From an uncultured Sphingobacteriaceae bacterium (lineage in GTDB: Bacteria; Bacteroidota; Bacteroidia; Sphingobacteriales; Sphingobacteriaceae): DNA of 7,103 nt. Positions 1 through 5,764 of this stretch are shown one piece after another. The position numbers and the translations under genes were made by a program. The DNA lies in contig CALNCF010000091.1 of the NCBI GenBank assembly GCA_937875035.1, positions 1-7,103 of the forward strand, written 5' to 3'. The notes under the pieces are model-generated. The model was not told where the DNA came from and did no database searches. It saw nothing but the letters and a program-made list of their open reading frames with translations. The number at the start of each line of letters is the position of its first letter. The stretch's first letter is position 1.

Positions 1-133
1 ATGCCTTCAAAAAATTTGATTTTCCAATGTCATTCTGTCCAACAAGAATGTTAAGTTGATTTGGATTTAACCCTGTTTCAAGCTTAATAATTGAACGAAA
101 ATTCTTTATTTCAATTGAATTTATTATTATCAT
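1..133 (-). CDS. AAA ATPase, RecF/OLD-like, N-terminal 44 residues only
   Basis: Reading the minus strand from ATG at 133-131 gives an open frame of 44 codons to the window edge, so the gene is cut off on its C-terminal side. The protein starts with a beta strand and the block IEIKNFRSI (residues 7-15), then ILVGQNDIGKSN (29-40). The latter is a Walker A loop of the form GxxxxGKS, with G32, G37, K38 and S39. This arrangement is the hallmark of SMC/RecF/OLD-type ABC ATPases (AAA_15/AAA_21 families), which include OLD nucleases and many phage-defence ATPases. A TAA stop lies directly before the ATG in the same frame, which fixes the start. There is no clear Shine-Dalgarno sequence, which is common in Bacteroidota. 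The surrounding DNA is AT-rich and next to an XRE remnant, so an accessory or defence role is plausible but only inferred. The Walker B, signature and any TOPRIM domain would lie outside the window. Confidence 0.85.
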   Translation of the reverse strand, partial: MIIINSIEIKNFRSIIKLETGLNPNQLNILVGQNDIGKSNFLKA

Positions 134-194
134 TTATTAATAAATGTTTTTAATTTGTTGTTGTCTAGTTTGGTAAGCTTGCAGCTAACTTACT

Positions 195-231
195 TATATG
201 CGCTATAAAGCACGATTCTATAGCGCATATA
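195..231. repeat. Perfect 13-bp inverted repeat with 11-bp spacer
   Basis: The left arm TATATGCGCTATA (195-207) is the exact reverse complement of TATAGCGCATATA (219-231), with 11 bp between (208-218). It lies between the stop of the XRE remnant (278) and the start of the ATPase gene (133), so it is upstream of the ATPase on its own strand. No T-run follows on either strand, so it is not an ordinary terminator. It could be an operator for a dimeric regulator, a recombinase site (the arm length resembles lox/FRT arms, but their spacer is 8 bp) or an RNA hairpin. The symmetry is certain; the function is not known. Confidence 0.85.
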
Positions 232-277
232 CATCCCATACAGGTTGGCTTGGCGCAACTCAATAAAATATATGATA

Positions 278-571
278 TTATTTTCTCTGAATCAATCTCT
301 CCAACCTCGCCATCATCTCATCCTTTTCTTTCAACATCCTTTCGTACAGCGCAATCTTTTCCTCATGAAGTTGAACCAACTTATCTATAGGATGGAAAGT
401 TGGATTGTGGTTAACTGCGTTCAGCATAGTATTATCATTGAACGTATTTGATATAATATTCACCGCCTGCTCCTCACCAAAATTCTGAATCGATTGCATC
501 GGTATTTTCAATGTCTCAGAAATCTGGCGTAGGAGGTAAACTTCAATGGCATTTTCTACTCCATATCTTTC
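278..571 (-). pseudogene. C-terminal remnant of an XRE-family regulator
   Basis: The minus-strand frame is open from just after a TGA (572-574) to TAA at 278-280, 97 codons. The conceptual protein begins with VENAIEVYLLRQISETL, which resembles the last two helices of a Bacteroidota XRE (Cro/CI-type) domain. It continues KIPMQSIQNFGEEQAVNI and NPTFHPIDKLVQ and ends in a charged helix (LHEEKIALYERMLKEKDEM) likely to form a coiled coil. From memory, this tail is typical of XRE regulators of about 110-130 residues in this phylum. The N-terminal DNA-binding helices are missing: upstream DNA has the TGA and stops in the other minus frames, and I could not recover the missing helices. The only in-frame initiator near the well-conserved part is TTG at 509-511, probably not a real start. 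I read this as a decayed gene; a shortened expressed protein is less likely. Confidence 0.6.
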
Positions 572-574
572 TCA

Positions 575-840
575 TGGTAAATTTGTCATGAGCTGCAATG
601 GGCAATTTTTATATGGGCAATATATGCAATTTCAGATGATAAAGCAATTGTTACTGGCTTTTTACATAAAATATCAGGCCCAAATGAAATATCCTGGCTT
701 CGTAAAGTGGCAGTTTTCTTTTATGTCTGGCCTTACAGCGACCGGTTTTCAGGGCGCACAGGAAATCGTTCATTTTTGAGGAAGCTGCGCTTGGAACAAG
801 CAGATCACCGAAAAAATAGATTTCCGGAAGTCCTGAAAAT
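575..840. other. Stretch without a supportable gene
   Basis: I looked through this stretch in several frames on both strands. Short open frames exist, including a 77-codon plus-strand frame from 546 and a 40-codon minus-strand frame starting near 772, but none resembles a known family and all are interrupted. It may be decayed coding DNA upstream of the XRE remnant, since the frames are broken but not repetitive. No RNA gene, promoter or terminator could be recognised with confidence. Confidence 0.5.
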
Positions 841-910
841 TCTTCGAAGAAGAAAGGTAGATGTGCAGCCTTGATCTTTTGTGTCCTTTTGGATCAAGCC
901 AAAAGGACAA
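841..910. repeat. Hairpin repeat, copy 1
   Basis: This unit starts with the 12-bp palindrome TTCTTCGAAGAA (841-852). It contains a 40-bp block (869-908) that recurs at 1278-1317 with 38 matching positions. Inside it TGTCCTTTTGG (883-893) and CCAAAAGGACA (900-910) form a perfect 11-bp inverted repeat around the 6-bp loop ATCAAG. I recall very similar 'CCTTGATC...TTTTGGATCAAGCC' hairpins scattered between genes in Chitinophaga, Pedobacter and relatives, often misread as small genes. Its role is unknown to me. Confidence 0.8.
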
Positions 911-995
911 AGAATAAGCCATTTTACAAGCCCTCAAAAGCAGAACAGGAGTAAATGGAACTTTGATAGCTAACTTACCTGTTAAATTTCTTCTC

Positions 996-1020
996 CCTAC
1001 TTTTCTTGATAAAAAGTAGG
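996..1020. repeat. Inverted repeat CCTACTTTT / AAAAGTAGG
   Basis: CCTACTTTT (996-1004) and AAAAGTAGG (1012-1020) form a perfect 9-bp inverted repeat with a 7-bp loop. Just downstream ATCAAGGCTG (1026-1035) is the exact reverse complement of CAGCCTTGAT (867-876). The 169 bp between 867 and 1035 are thus bracketed by 10-bp inverted ends. This suggests one modular element rather than unrelated hairpins. Confidence 0.75.
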
Positions 1021-1035
1021 CAAAAATCAAGGCTG

Positions 1036-1151
1036 TATAGCAGGCTTCCCTGCCGGGATTTTCGCCTGTTTGAGCGGCGATCTTTTCGCTTGCTCAAAGC
1101 TTCCGCTCAAACTATACGGCTTTACGTTCGCTTTGAAAACCGCCTGCTATA
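1036..1151. repeat. Nested inverted repeat, 116 bp
   Basis: The outer arms TATAGCAGGC (1036-1045) and GCCTGCTATA (1142-1151) are exact reverse complements. Inside them GTTTGAGCGG (1068-1077) pairs with CCGCTCAAAC (1103-1112), also perfect over 10 bp. A further exact 10-bp pair links GAAAACCGCC (1135-1144) with GGCGGTTTTC (1205-1214), which overlaps the outer arm, so the two folds would exclude each other. No open frame with family resemblance covers this segment. It is best described as a structured intergenic repeat; I recall relatives in Chitinophaga-like genomes but know no name or function. Confidence 0.75.
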
Positions 1152-1204
1152 AGGCCGTTAAAATGCGTAAAACTTGACGGGTTATATATTCAGCCTCGTG
1201 AAAT

Positions 1205-1317
1205 GGCGGTTTTCCGGGCTTGCCGGCATAAGCAGGTCGGAAAATTTTCTTCTGCAGAAGAAAAAACCGTTTTACAAGCCTTGATCTTTTGCGTCCTTTT
1301 GGATCAAACCAAAAGGA
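1205..1317. repeat. Hairpin repeat, copy 2
   Basis: This unit contains a hairpin with arms TTTTCCG (1210-1216) and CGGAAAA (1238-1244) and an inner GCTT/AAGC pair. It is followed immediately by a perfect 20-bp palindrome centred on CTGCAG (1245-1264), and then by the second copy of the 40-bp block (1278-1317). In that block TCCTTTTGG (1294-1302) and CCAAAAGGA (1309-1317) pair around a 6-bp loop. The order palindrome then 40-bp block is the same as in the copy at 841-910, so the two look like diverged copies of one unit. Confidence 0.75.
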
Positions 1318-1343
1318 TAGGATCAGGGAATATAAACATCATA

Positions 1344-1376
1344 AAAAAAGCCCTGCCGCAGGGGCAAGGCTTTTTT
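1344..1376 (-). terminator. Intrinsic terminator of secDF
   Basis: On the minus strand AAAAAAGCC (1376-1368) pairs with GGCTTTTTT (1352-1344), and an inner CCCTG/CAGGG pairing around CGG is an alternative fold of the loop. The 3' side runs into seven T residues (1349-1343). It lies about 40 bp past the secDF stop codon at 1415, the expected place. Because the A-run and T-run flank the stem on both sides it could also work for transcripts arriving on the plus strand. Confidence 0.85.
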
Positions 1377-1384
1377 ATATCTAT

Positions 1385-1405
1385 AGGAAACCCCGAAGGA
1401 TTCCT
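1385..1405 (-). other. UUCG-tetraloop hairpin after the secDF stop
   Basis: On the minus strand AGGAATCC (1405-1398), the loop TTCG (1397-1394) and GGGTTTCCT (1393-1385) form a stem closed by C-G on a UUCG tetraloop, an unusually stable RNA loop. One U is bulged and one pair is G-U. It sits between the secDF stop codon and the terminator, so it would be in the 3' end of the mRNA, where it could shield against 3' exonucleases. That role is inferred. Confidence 0.55.
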
Positions 1406-1414
1406 GCGATCTTG

Positions 1415-4405
1415 TTATTTCTTATCTTCTTTTCGCATCATATCCACTACGATCGGAGTCGCAACGAATAATGAAGAGTATGTTCCGAAGATAACCCCGA
1501 TCAGCATCGCGAAAGAGAAACCACGAAGGATCTCACCACCGAAGAAGAACAGGATCACCAGTACGAACATCGTGGTCAGACCGGTTACCATGGTACGGCT
1601 TAACGTAGAGTTAAGCGCGTGGTTGATTACCGGAGCCAGACCTTCATTCTTGGTATGGTGTACGCTCATGTATTCACGTACACGGTCAAAGATTACGACC
1701 GTATCGTTCATAGAGTAACCCATTACCGTTAACACGGCCGCAATGAACTGCTGGTCGATGTCGAGCGAGAACGGAAGGATACCGTTGAAGATCGAGAACA
1801 GGGAGAGCAGGATCAGTACGTCGTGCGCAAGGGATACAAGCGCTCCGACACCGAACTGCCACTTCTTGAACCGGATGAAGATATAGAAGAATACCGCTGC
1901 CAGCGACAGGAGGATCGCCCATACCGCCGAACGCTTGATGTCGTTCGCGATGGTAGGCCCTACCTTCTGCGAAGAGAGGATGTTCGACTTATTGCCTTCT
2001 ACTTTCGTTAAACCTTCAGTCAGCTTGGCTTCTACCTGCTTGTCCACATCATCGCCTAACTGGTCGATCATATAGCTGGTCGTGATCTTCACCTGGTTGC
2101 TGCTACCGAAGGTCTTTACTTCCGGAGCGGTTCCGAATACGTCTGTTAATACATCACGTACCTCGTTCGTAGAAACTTCCTTGTCGAAACGAACCGTGTA
2201 GTTTCTTCCTCCTTTAAAGTCAACCCCGAAGCTTAATCCCTTTACAAATAAAGAGATCAGACCCGCGGTGATGATCACCCCGGAGATCGCGTAGAACACC
2301 TTTCTGTTGGAAAGGAAGTCGAAGTTCGCGTTCTTGAAGAAGCTTTCCGTCATCTTGTTAGAGAACTTCACCATTTTACCCCTGGCGATCTGTGCTTCGA
2401 AAATTAAGCGGGTGATGAAGATCGCCGCGAATAATGAAGTCAGGATACCGATGATCAGGGTAGAGGCGAATCCGAGGATCGGACCTGAACCGAATGCGTA
2501 TAAGATGATACCTGAGATCAGGGTTACCACGTTGGCGTCAATAATCGAAGAATAGGCGTTCTTGAAACCGTCGGCGATGGCGAGGCGGAATGCCTTGCCT
2601 GCTTCGAGCTCTTCCCGTTCCCGTTCATAGATCAGTACGTTCGCATCCACCGACATACCGATGGTCAGCACGATACCGGCAATACCCGGTAAGGTCAGCA
2701 CCGCACCCAGGGATGCCATGATTCCCATAATGAAGAATACGTTGGCGAACAGGGCTAAGTCGGCGATCACACCGGCTGTATTGTAATACAGCGCCATGAA
2801 GATCAATACCACGATCAGACCAACTATAGAGGAGATCAGACCGGCGTTGATAGCTTCCTGTCCTAAGGAAGGACCTACGATCGCTTCTTCCACGATCCGA
2901 GCAGGAGCCGGCAGCTTACCAGCTTTCAGCACGTTCGCTAAGTCTTTCGTTTCATTTGCTGTAAAGCTTCCCGAGATCGAAGAGATACCGTTAGGGATCT
3001 CGTTCTGAACCGTAGGAGCAGAGTACACATAGTTATCGAGCACGATTGCGATCGATTTCTTGTTGTTCGGATCTTTAGATGCTTCGGCAGTTAAACGCTT
3101 CCAGGTCTTAGCGCCCTCTGCGTTCATCACCATCACTACTTCCGGGTTACCCTTCTGGTCGAAGTCGTCGCGGGCATCGGTGATCACCTCACCACCCAGC
3201 GGCGCCTTACGGTCGCGGGTATTCGCACGGATCGCGTACAGCTCGAAAGAGTTCTTCTTGGCGCCCATGGCCTTTACACCCCATAAGAAACGCGCATCCG
3301 ATGGGAACGACGCTCTTACTTCCGGCATAGCCAGGTACTCATTTACTTTCGCGGTATCACGAAGTAACGCGAAGCCCACTACCGGACCCTGTCCCAAAAC
3401 CTGCTGGCCTTGTTCGTTGGTACCGATGTTCGGGTTGAGTAAAGCGAATAACGGGTTCTCGCTGGCGAATTTCGCGAACGATTGCTCCGCATCCGCCGAA
3501 TCGCTCTTCGACGTATCGTTATTGGTCTTGTTATTTAATAAAGCAAGCTCATTTTCGGTCGTATCCTTAGCGGCTGCGACAGTAGCAACTGCCGAAGTAT
3601 CCTTTTTAGGAGCAGCGCCTTCGGTGAGGCTCAGCTTGGCCTTTAATGCTTTATTCGCATTGTCGAGGTTCTGGAAGATCTCATAATTGCTGTATACATC
3701 CCAGAATTCCAGCTGGGCGGAACCCTGGAGGAGCTTACGTACACGTTCAGGATCATCCACGCCCGGTAATTCGATCAGCACACGGTTAGAGCCCTGCTGT
3801 AACTGGATGTTAGGCTGGGTCACACCGAATTTATCAATACGGGTACGGAGAATGTTGAAAGAACGGTCAACCGCGCTTTCAGCTTCTTTCTTCAGCACTT
3901 TCAGCACCTCATCGTTCGAAGTACCGATCTTGATGCGGTCCTTGTTCTCCGGGGTCGCGAAAATAGCGGCTAACTGTCCGTTAGGAGCAAGTTCCTTGTA
4001 CGCTTCGCCGAATAATGTGATGAAATCCTTCTGGCTGCTTACTGCACGTTGTGTGGCTAAGTTAAGCGCGTGGTTAAATGTAGTGTCGCTGCTGTTGTTA
4101 GCCAGGGATCTTACCAGCTCGTTGAGCGATATCTCCATGGTTACGTTCATCCCACCCTTCAGGTCGAGACCCAGGTTGAGCTGAAGCTGTTTACATTCCT
4201 GGTAAGTAAATTTGGCAAAACCCAGATTGAACACTGTTTCCGTTGCCATTGAGTCGAGATAAGCTTTCTCCAGTTTCGGATCACCGTTGGCATACTCTTT
4301 CGCCTTGTTCTCTACGTTGTTAGCAACAAACGTAAAGGAAAGCGAATAGATACAGGCCACAGATAATGCGATTGCGAAAAACCTGATAGCACCTTTTCCC
4401 TGCAT
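1415..4405 (-). CDS. secDF: Fused protein translocase subunit SecDF
   Basis: The 996-residue protein is an inner-membrane partner of SecYEG that uses the proton gradient to help pull exported proteins across. SecD and SecF are joined in one chain, as is usual in Bacteroidota. A first membrane helix (about 8-28) precedes the SecD motif LGLDLKGG (78-85) and the large periplasmic domain. The SecD membrane helices (about 520-680) carry SVDANVLIYERE (585-596) with the conserved Asp587. The SecF half starts near 700, with FGVDFKGG (726-733) and GYSMNDTVVIFDRVRE (896-911), including Asp901. Both membrane Asp residues needed for proton-driven movement are present. Residues about 258-310 are a low-complexity Ala/Lys/Thr/Ser/Asp/Asn linker inside the SecD periplasmic region. 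The ATG at 4405 gives a short N-terminus directly before helix 1. The gene has its own promoter (4474-4503) and terminator, so it is probably transcribed alone. Confidence 0.97.
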   Translation of the reverse strand: MQGKGAIRFFAIALSVACIYSLSFTFVANNVENKAKEYANGDPKLEKAYLDSMATETVFNLGFAKFTYQECKQLQLNLGLDLKGGMNVTMEISLNELVRSLANNSSDTTFNHALNLATQRAVSSQKDFITLFGEAYKELAPNGQLAAIFATPENKDRIKIGTSNDEVLKVLKKEAESAVDRSFNILRTRIDKFGVTQPNIQLQQGSNRVLIELPGVDDPERVRKLLQGSAQLEFWDVYSNYEIFQNLDNANKALKAKLSLTEGAAPKKDTSAVATVAAAKDTTENELALLNNKTNNDTSKSDSADAEQSFAKFASENPLFALLNPNIGTNEQGQQVLGQGPVVGFALLRDTAKVNEYLAMPEVRASFPSDARFLWGVKAMGAKKNSFELYAIRANTRDRKAPLGGEVITDARDDFDQKGNPEVVMVMNAEGAKTWKRLTAEASKDPNNKKSIAIVLDNYVYSAPTVQNEIPNGISSISGSFTANETKDLANVLKAGKLPAPARIVEEAIVGPSLGQEAINAGLISSIVGLIVVLIFMALYYNTAGVIADLALFANVFFIMGIMASLGAVLTLPGIAGIVLTIGMSVDANVLIYEREREELEAGKAFRLAIADGFKNAYSSIIDANVVTLISGIILYAFGSGPILGFASTLIIGILTSLFAAIFITRLIFEAQIARGKMVKFSNKMTESFFKNANFDFLSNRKVFYAISGVIITAGLISLFVKGLSFGVDFKGGRNYTVRFDKEVSTNEVRDVLTDVFGTAPEVKTFGSSNQVKITTSYMIDQLGDDVDKQVEAKLTEGLTKVEGNKSNILSSQKVGPTIANDIKRSAVWAILLSLAAVFFYIFIRFKKWQFGVGALVSLAHDVLILLSLFSIFNGILPFSLDIDQQFIAAVLTVMGYSMNDTVVIFDRVREYMSVHHTKNEGLAPVINHALNSTLSRTMVTGLTTMFVLVILFFFGGEILRGFSFAMLIGVIFGTYSSLFVATPIVVDMMRKEDKK

Positions 4406-4473
4406 AACTTTTTGCGTTAGATTTTAAAATAAATGGTTAAATAATTGATTATTCGGCTTTTTTACTAAGCCTG

Positions 4474-4503
4474 CAAATCTAATTAAATTTTTAAATTATG
4501 AAA
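4474..4503 (-). promoter_or_regulatory. Bacteroidota-type promoter of secDF
   Basis: On the minus strand TAGATTTG (4481-4474) matches the Bacteroidota -7 element TAnnTTTG perfectly. An upstream TTTC (4503-4500), one base from the TTTG of the -33 element, stands 18 bp before it in an A/T-rich spacer. The implied leader to the ATG at 4405 is roughly 60 bases. It contains a small GGCTT/AAGCC hairpin (4455-4471). Confidence 0.6.
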
Positions 4504-4557
4504 GACCTGTGTAAAACCATTTGAATGATCGCTCAAAGCATTTGAGACCCTGTTTTT

Positions 4558-4594
4558 CAGGAAGCCGCAGAGGGGTTATTCCAAACCCTTCCTG
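4558..4594. repeat. Imperfect inverted repeat downstream of the hydrolase gene
   Basis: CAGGAA (4558-4563) pairs with TTCCTG (4589-4594), and inside it GGGTT (4573-4577) pairs with AACCC (4584-4588), with a 9-base one-sided bulge. It lies in the 246-bp spacer between the hydrolase gene and secDF. There is no T-run on the minus strand after it, so I do not call it an intrinsic terminator, although it may still end or stabilise the hydrolase transcript. Confidence 0.35.
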
Positions 4595-4651
4595 CCATTA
4601 AAATAGGGGAGGCTGGACCTTAGGCATGCTATATAGAAGCTATTCAGCTCC

Positions 4652-5674
4652 TTACAGGCTGAGCTTAGCGCTGCTCATCCACCCGGCAATGGCATCCAGC
4701 AGCGGTTCGGACTGAGCGGACTGCTCGTTTTCGAGGTCGGGTACCGGCACCTCCAGGTGAATGACCCGGATGTGTTTCTTTTTTAATACCTCATGCCGGC
4801 TGGTCTGGGGTACAGAGGTTTGCTCCCAGGAAACATCCTCCTTGCCATAAAGCAGCAGTACCGGCACCCGGATCATTCCCAGCGCCCGTAAAGGCTCATC
4901 ATTATAATCCCGTACCCAGGGAGCGAGCTCCAGCGAGGCCACGGGTTTCAGGGCATCCCTGAAGCCCACCATCGAGATCCATTGACGCAGGTAATCGTCC
5001 TGGTATGTATTGGCGAATTCCGGCTTCTTGCGGTATTGGGCGAAGAGATCGAGTATCGAGTCGGCATCTTTCCGCAGGCTGAAATAGGGTACGATCTTCT
5101 GGTGCAGGGTATAGAACTTCTCCGCGACATCCGTGTTCACCTTGCGGCGCAGCAATTCCTCCCGGAACTGGTAGCCATGCCATTGCAACGGAGTGCATAG
5201 CGGCGCGGAAACGCCGATCACAAATTTTACGGCAGGAGAGCGGACCGCAGCTCTCAAGGCTATCCAGCTGGCGTGATCCAGCGCGTAAAGCCCGGTCCGG
5301 TTACTGTCGACGCCCGGCAGGCTCTTCAGGTAGCCGATCCCCCTGATCACATCCAGCGCCAGGGTATCGAAATTGGCCAGCAGGTAGTTCCCCCCGGATT
5401 TTCCGCAGCCCCTTTTGTCAAGGCATAATACGGTGAAGCCCTTTTGAGCAAAACGGATCGCAGAACGGCGGTAATTGTCCTTGGTGGTATAGTTGTGCCC
5501 CGGTACGATCAGGATCGCCGTGGTCTTACGTGAATGAGAAGGTGAATAAAGCGCGGCAGAGATGCGGGTACTGCCCGAAAGATAGGTCACCTCGCTCACG
5601 GAATAAGGCTGCTCGCCTCCGTTGAACAGCGCCAAAAAAGACATAAGCCAGAACTGGATCAGGAAGGACATCAT
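4652..5674 (-). CDS. Alpha/beta-hydrolase-fold protein with altered catalytic triad
   Basis: The 340-residue protein follows the pattern of the bacterial alpha/beta hydrolases grouped as Hydrolase_4/COG1073. These are the strand and turn ILIVPGH (54-60), the block DKRGCGKSGG (86-95), a helix leading to the nucleophile elbow (128-137), a mixed cap region (about 160-260), and PVLLLYGKED (271-280) with Asp280 in the place of the catalytic acid. At the elbow, where relatives have GHSQGG or similar, this protein reads ALDHAS (131-136), with Asp133 in the position of the nucleophilic Ser. Near the C-terminus, where relatives have 'DHGL', it reads PDLEN (312-316), so the catalytic His seems replaced by Leu314. 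It may be a non-catalytic member or an enzyme with a different chemistry. A hydrophobic N-terminus (3-17) without basic residues could be a weak signal or membrane anchor. Tandem ATGs begin it; I take the first. It is 90 bp after udk. Substrate unknown. Confidence 0.85.
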   Translation of the reverse strand: MMSFLIQFWLMSFLALFNGGEQPYSVSEVTYLSGSTRISAALYSPSHSRKTTAILIVPGHNYTTKDNYRRSAIRFAQKGFTVLCLDKRGCGKSGGNYLLANFDTLALDVIRGIGYLKSLPGVDSNRTGLYALDHASWIALRAAVRSPAVKFVIGVSAPLCTPLQWHGYQFREELLRRKVNTDVAEKFYTLHQKIVPYFSLRKDADSILDLFAQYRKKPEFANTYQDDYLRQWISMVGFRDALKPVASLELAPWVRDYNDEPLRALGMIRVPVLLLYGKEDVSWEQTSVPQTSRHEVLKKKHIRVIHLEVPVPDLENEQSAQSEPLLDAIAGWMSSAKLSL

Positions 5675-5704
5675 GAGAGTAGCGCGGCGCTTGTGATCAA
5701 GTGT

Positions 5705-5735
5705 TGAAGGTATAAACTATTCACTAAAAAACAAA
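5705..5735 (-). promoter_or_regulatory. Possible weak promoter of the hydrolase gene
   Basis: On the minus strand TTTG (5735-5732) is followed after 19 bp by TACCTTCA (5712-5705), which matches four of the six fixed positions of the Bacteroidota TAnnTTTG element. It would start transcription about 25 bases before the first ATG at 5674. The match is partial, and the gene could equally be read through from udk, since I see no terminator in the 90-bp gap. Confidence 0.3.
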
Positions 5736-5764
5736 TATGCGGACATGACTGAATCCGGTAGCGA

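Noticed and set aside
546..779. 77-codon plus-strand frame preceded by a strong AGGAGG (531-536) 9 bp before the ATG
   Set aside because: The protein has no recognisable domain, and the AGGAGG is antisense to the conserved leucine-rich part of the XRE remnant. Bacteroidota rarely depend on such sites, so this looks like coincidence.
770..1030. 86-codon minus-strand frame
   Set aside because: It is made largely of the hairpin repeat copy 1 and its flanks; such frames are typical false genes over intergenic repeats.
841..1320. Possible CRISPR array or integron attC cluster, because of repeated hairpins
   Set aside because: The 40-bp copies are about 370 bp apart with no regular spacers, no cas or integrase gene is visible, and the units differ from attC layout.
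1203..1718. 171-codon plus-strand frame
   Set aside because: It spans repeat copy 2, the secDF terminator and the antisense of the secDF 3' end, with no family resemblance.
3060..4184. Long plus-strand frames (208 and 165 codons) within secDF
   Set aside because: They are antisense to well-conserved SecD sequence and are Ser/Ala-rich shadows of it.
4558..4594. Terminator for the hydrolase gene
   Set aside because: The inverted repeat is imperfect, with a 9-base bulge and no T-run on the minus strand.
4406..4651. Riboswitch or small gene in the spacer upstream of secDF
   Set aside because: Beyond the promoter, a short hairpin in the leader and the imperfect repeat, I found no known riboswitch motif and no open frame of interest.
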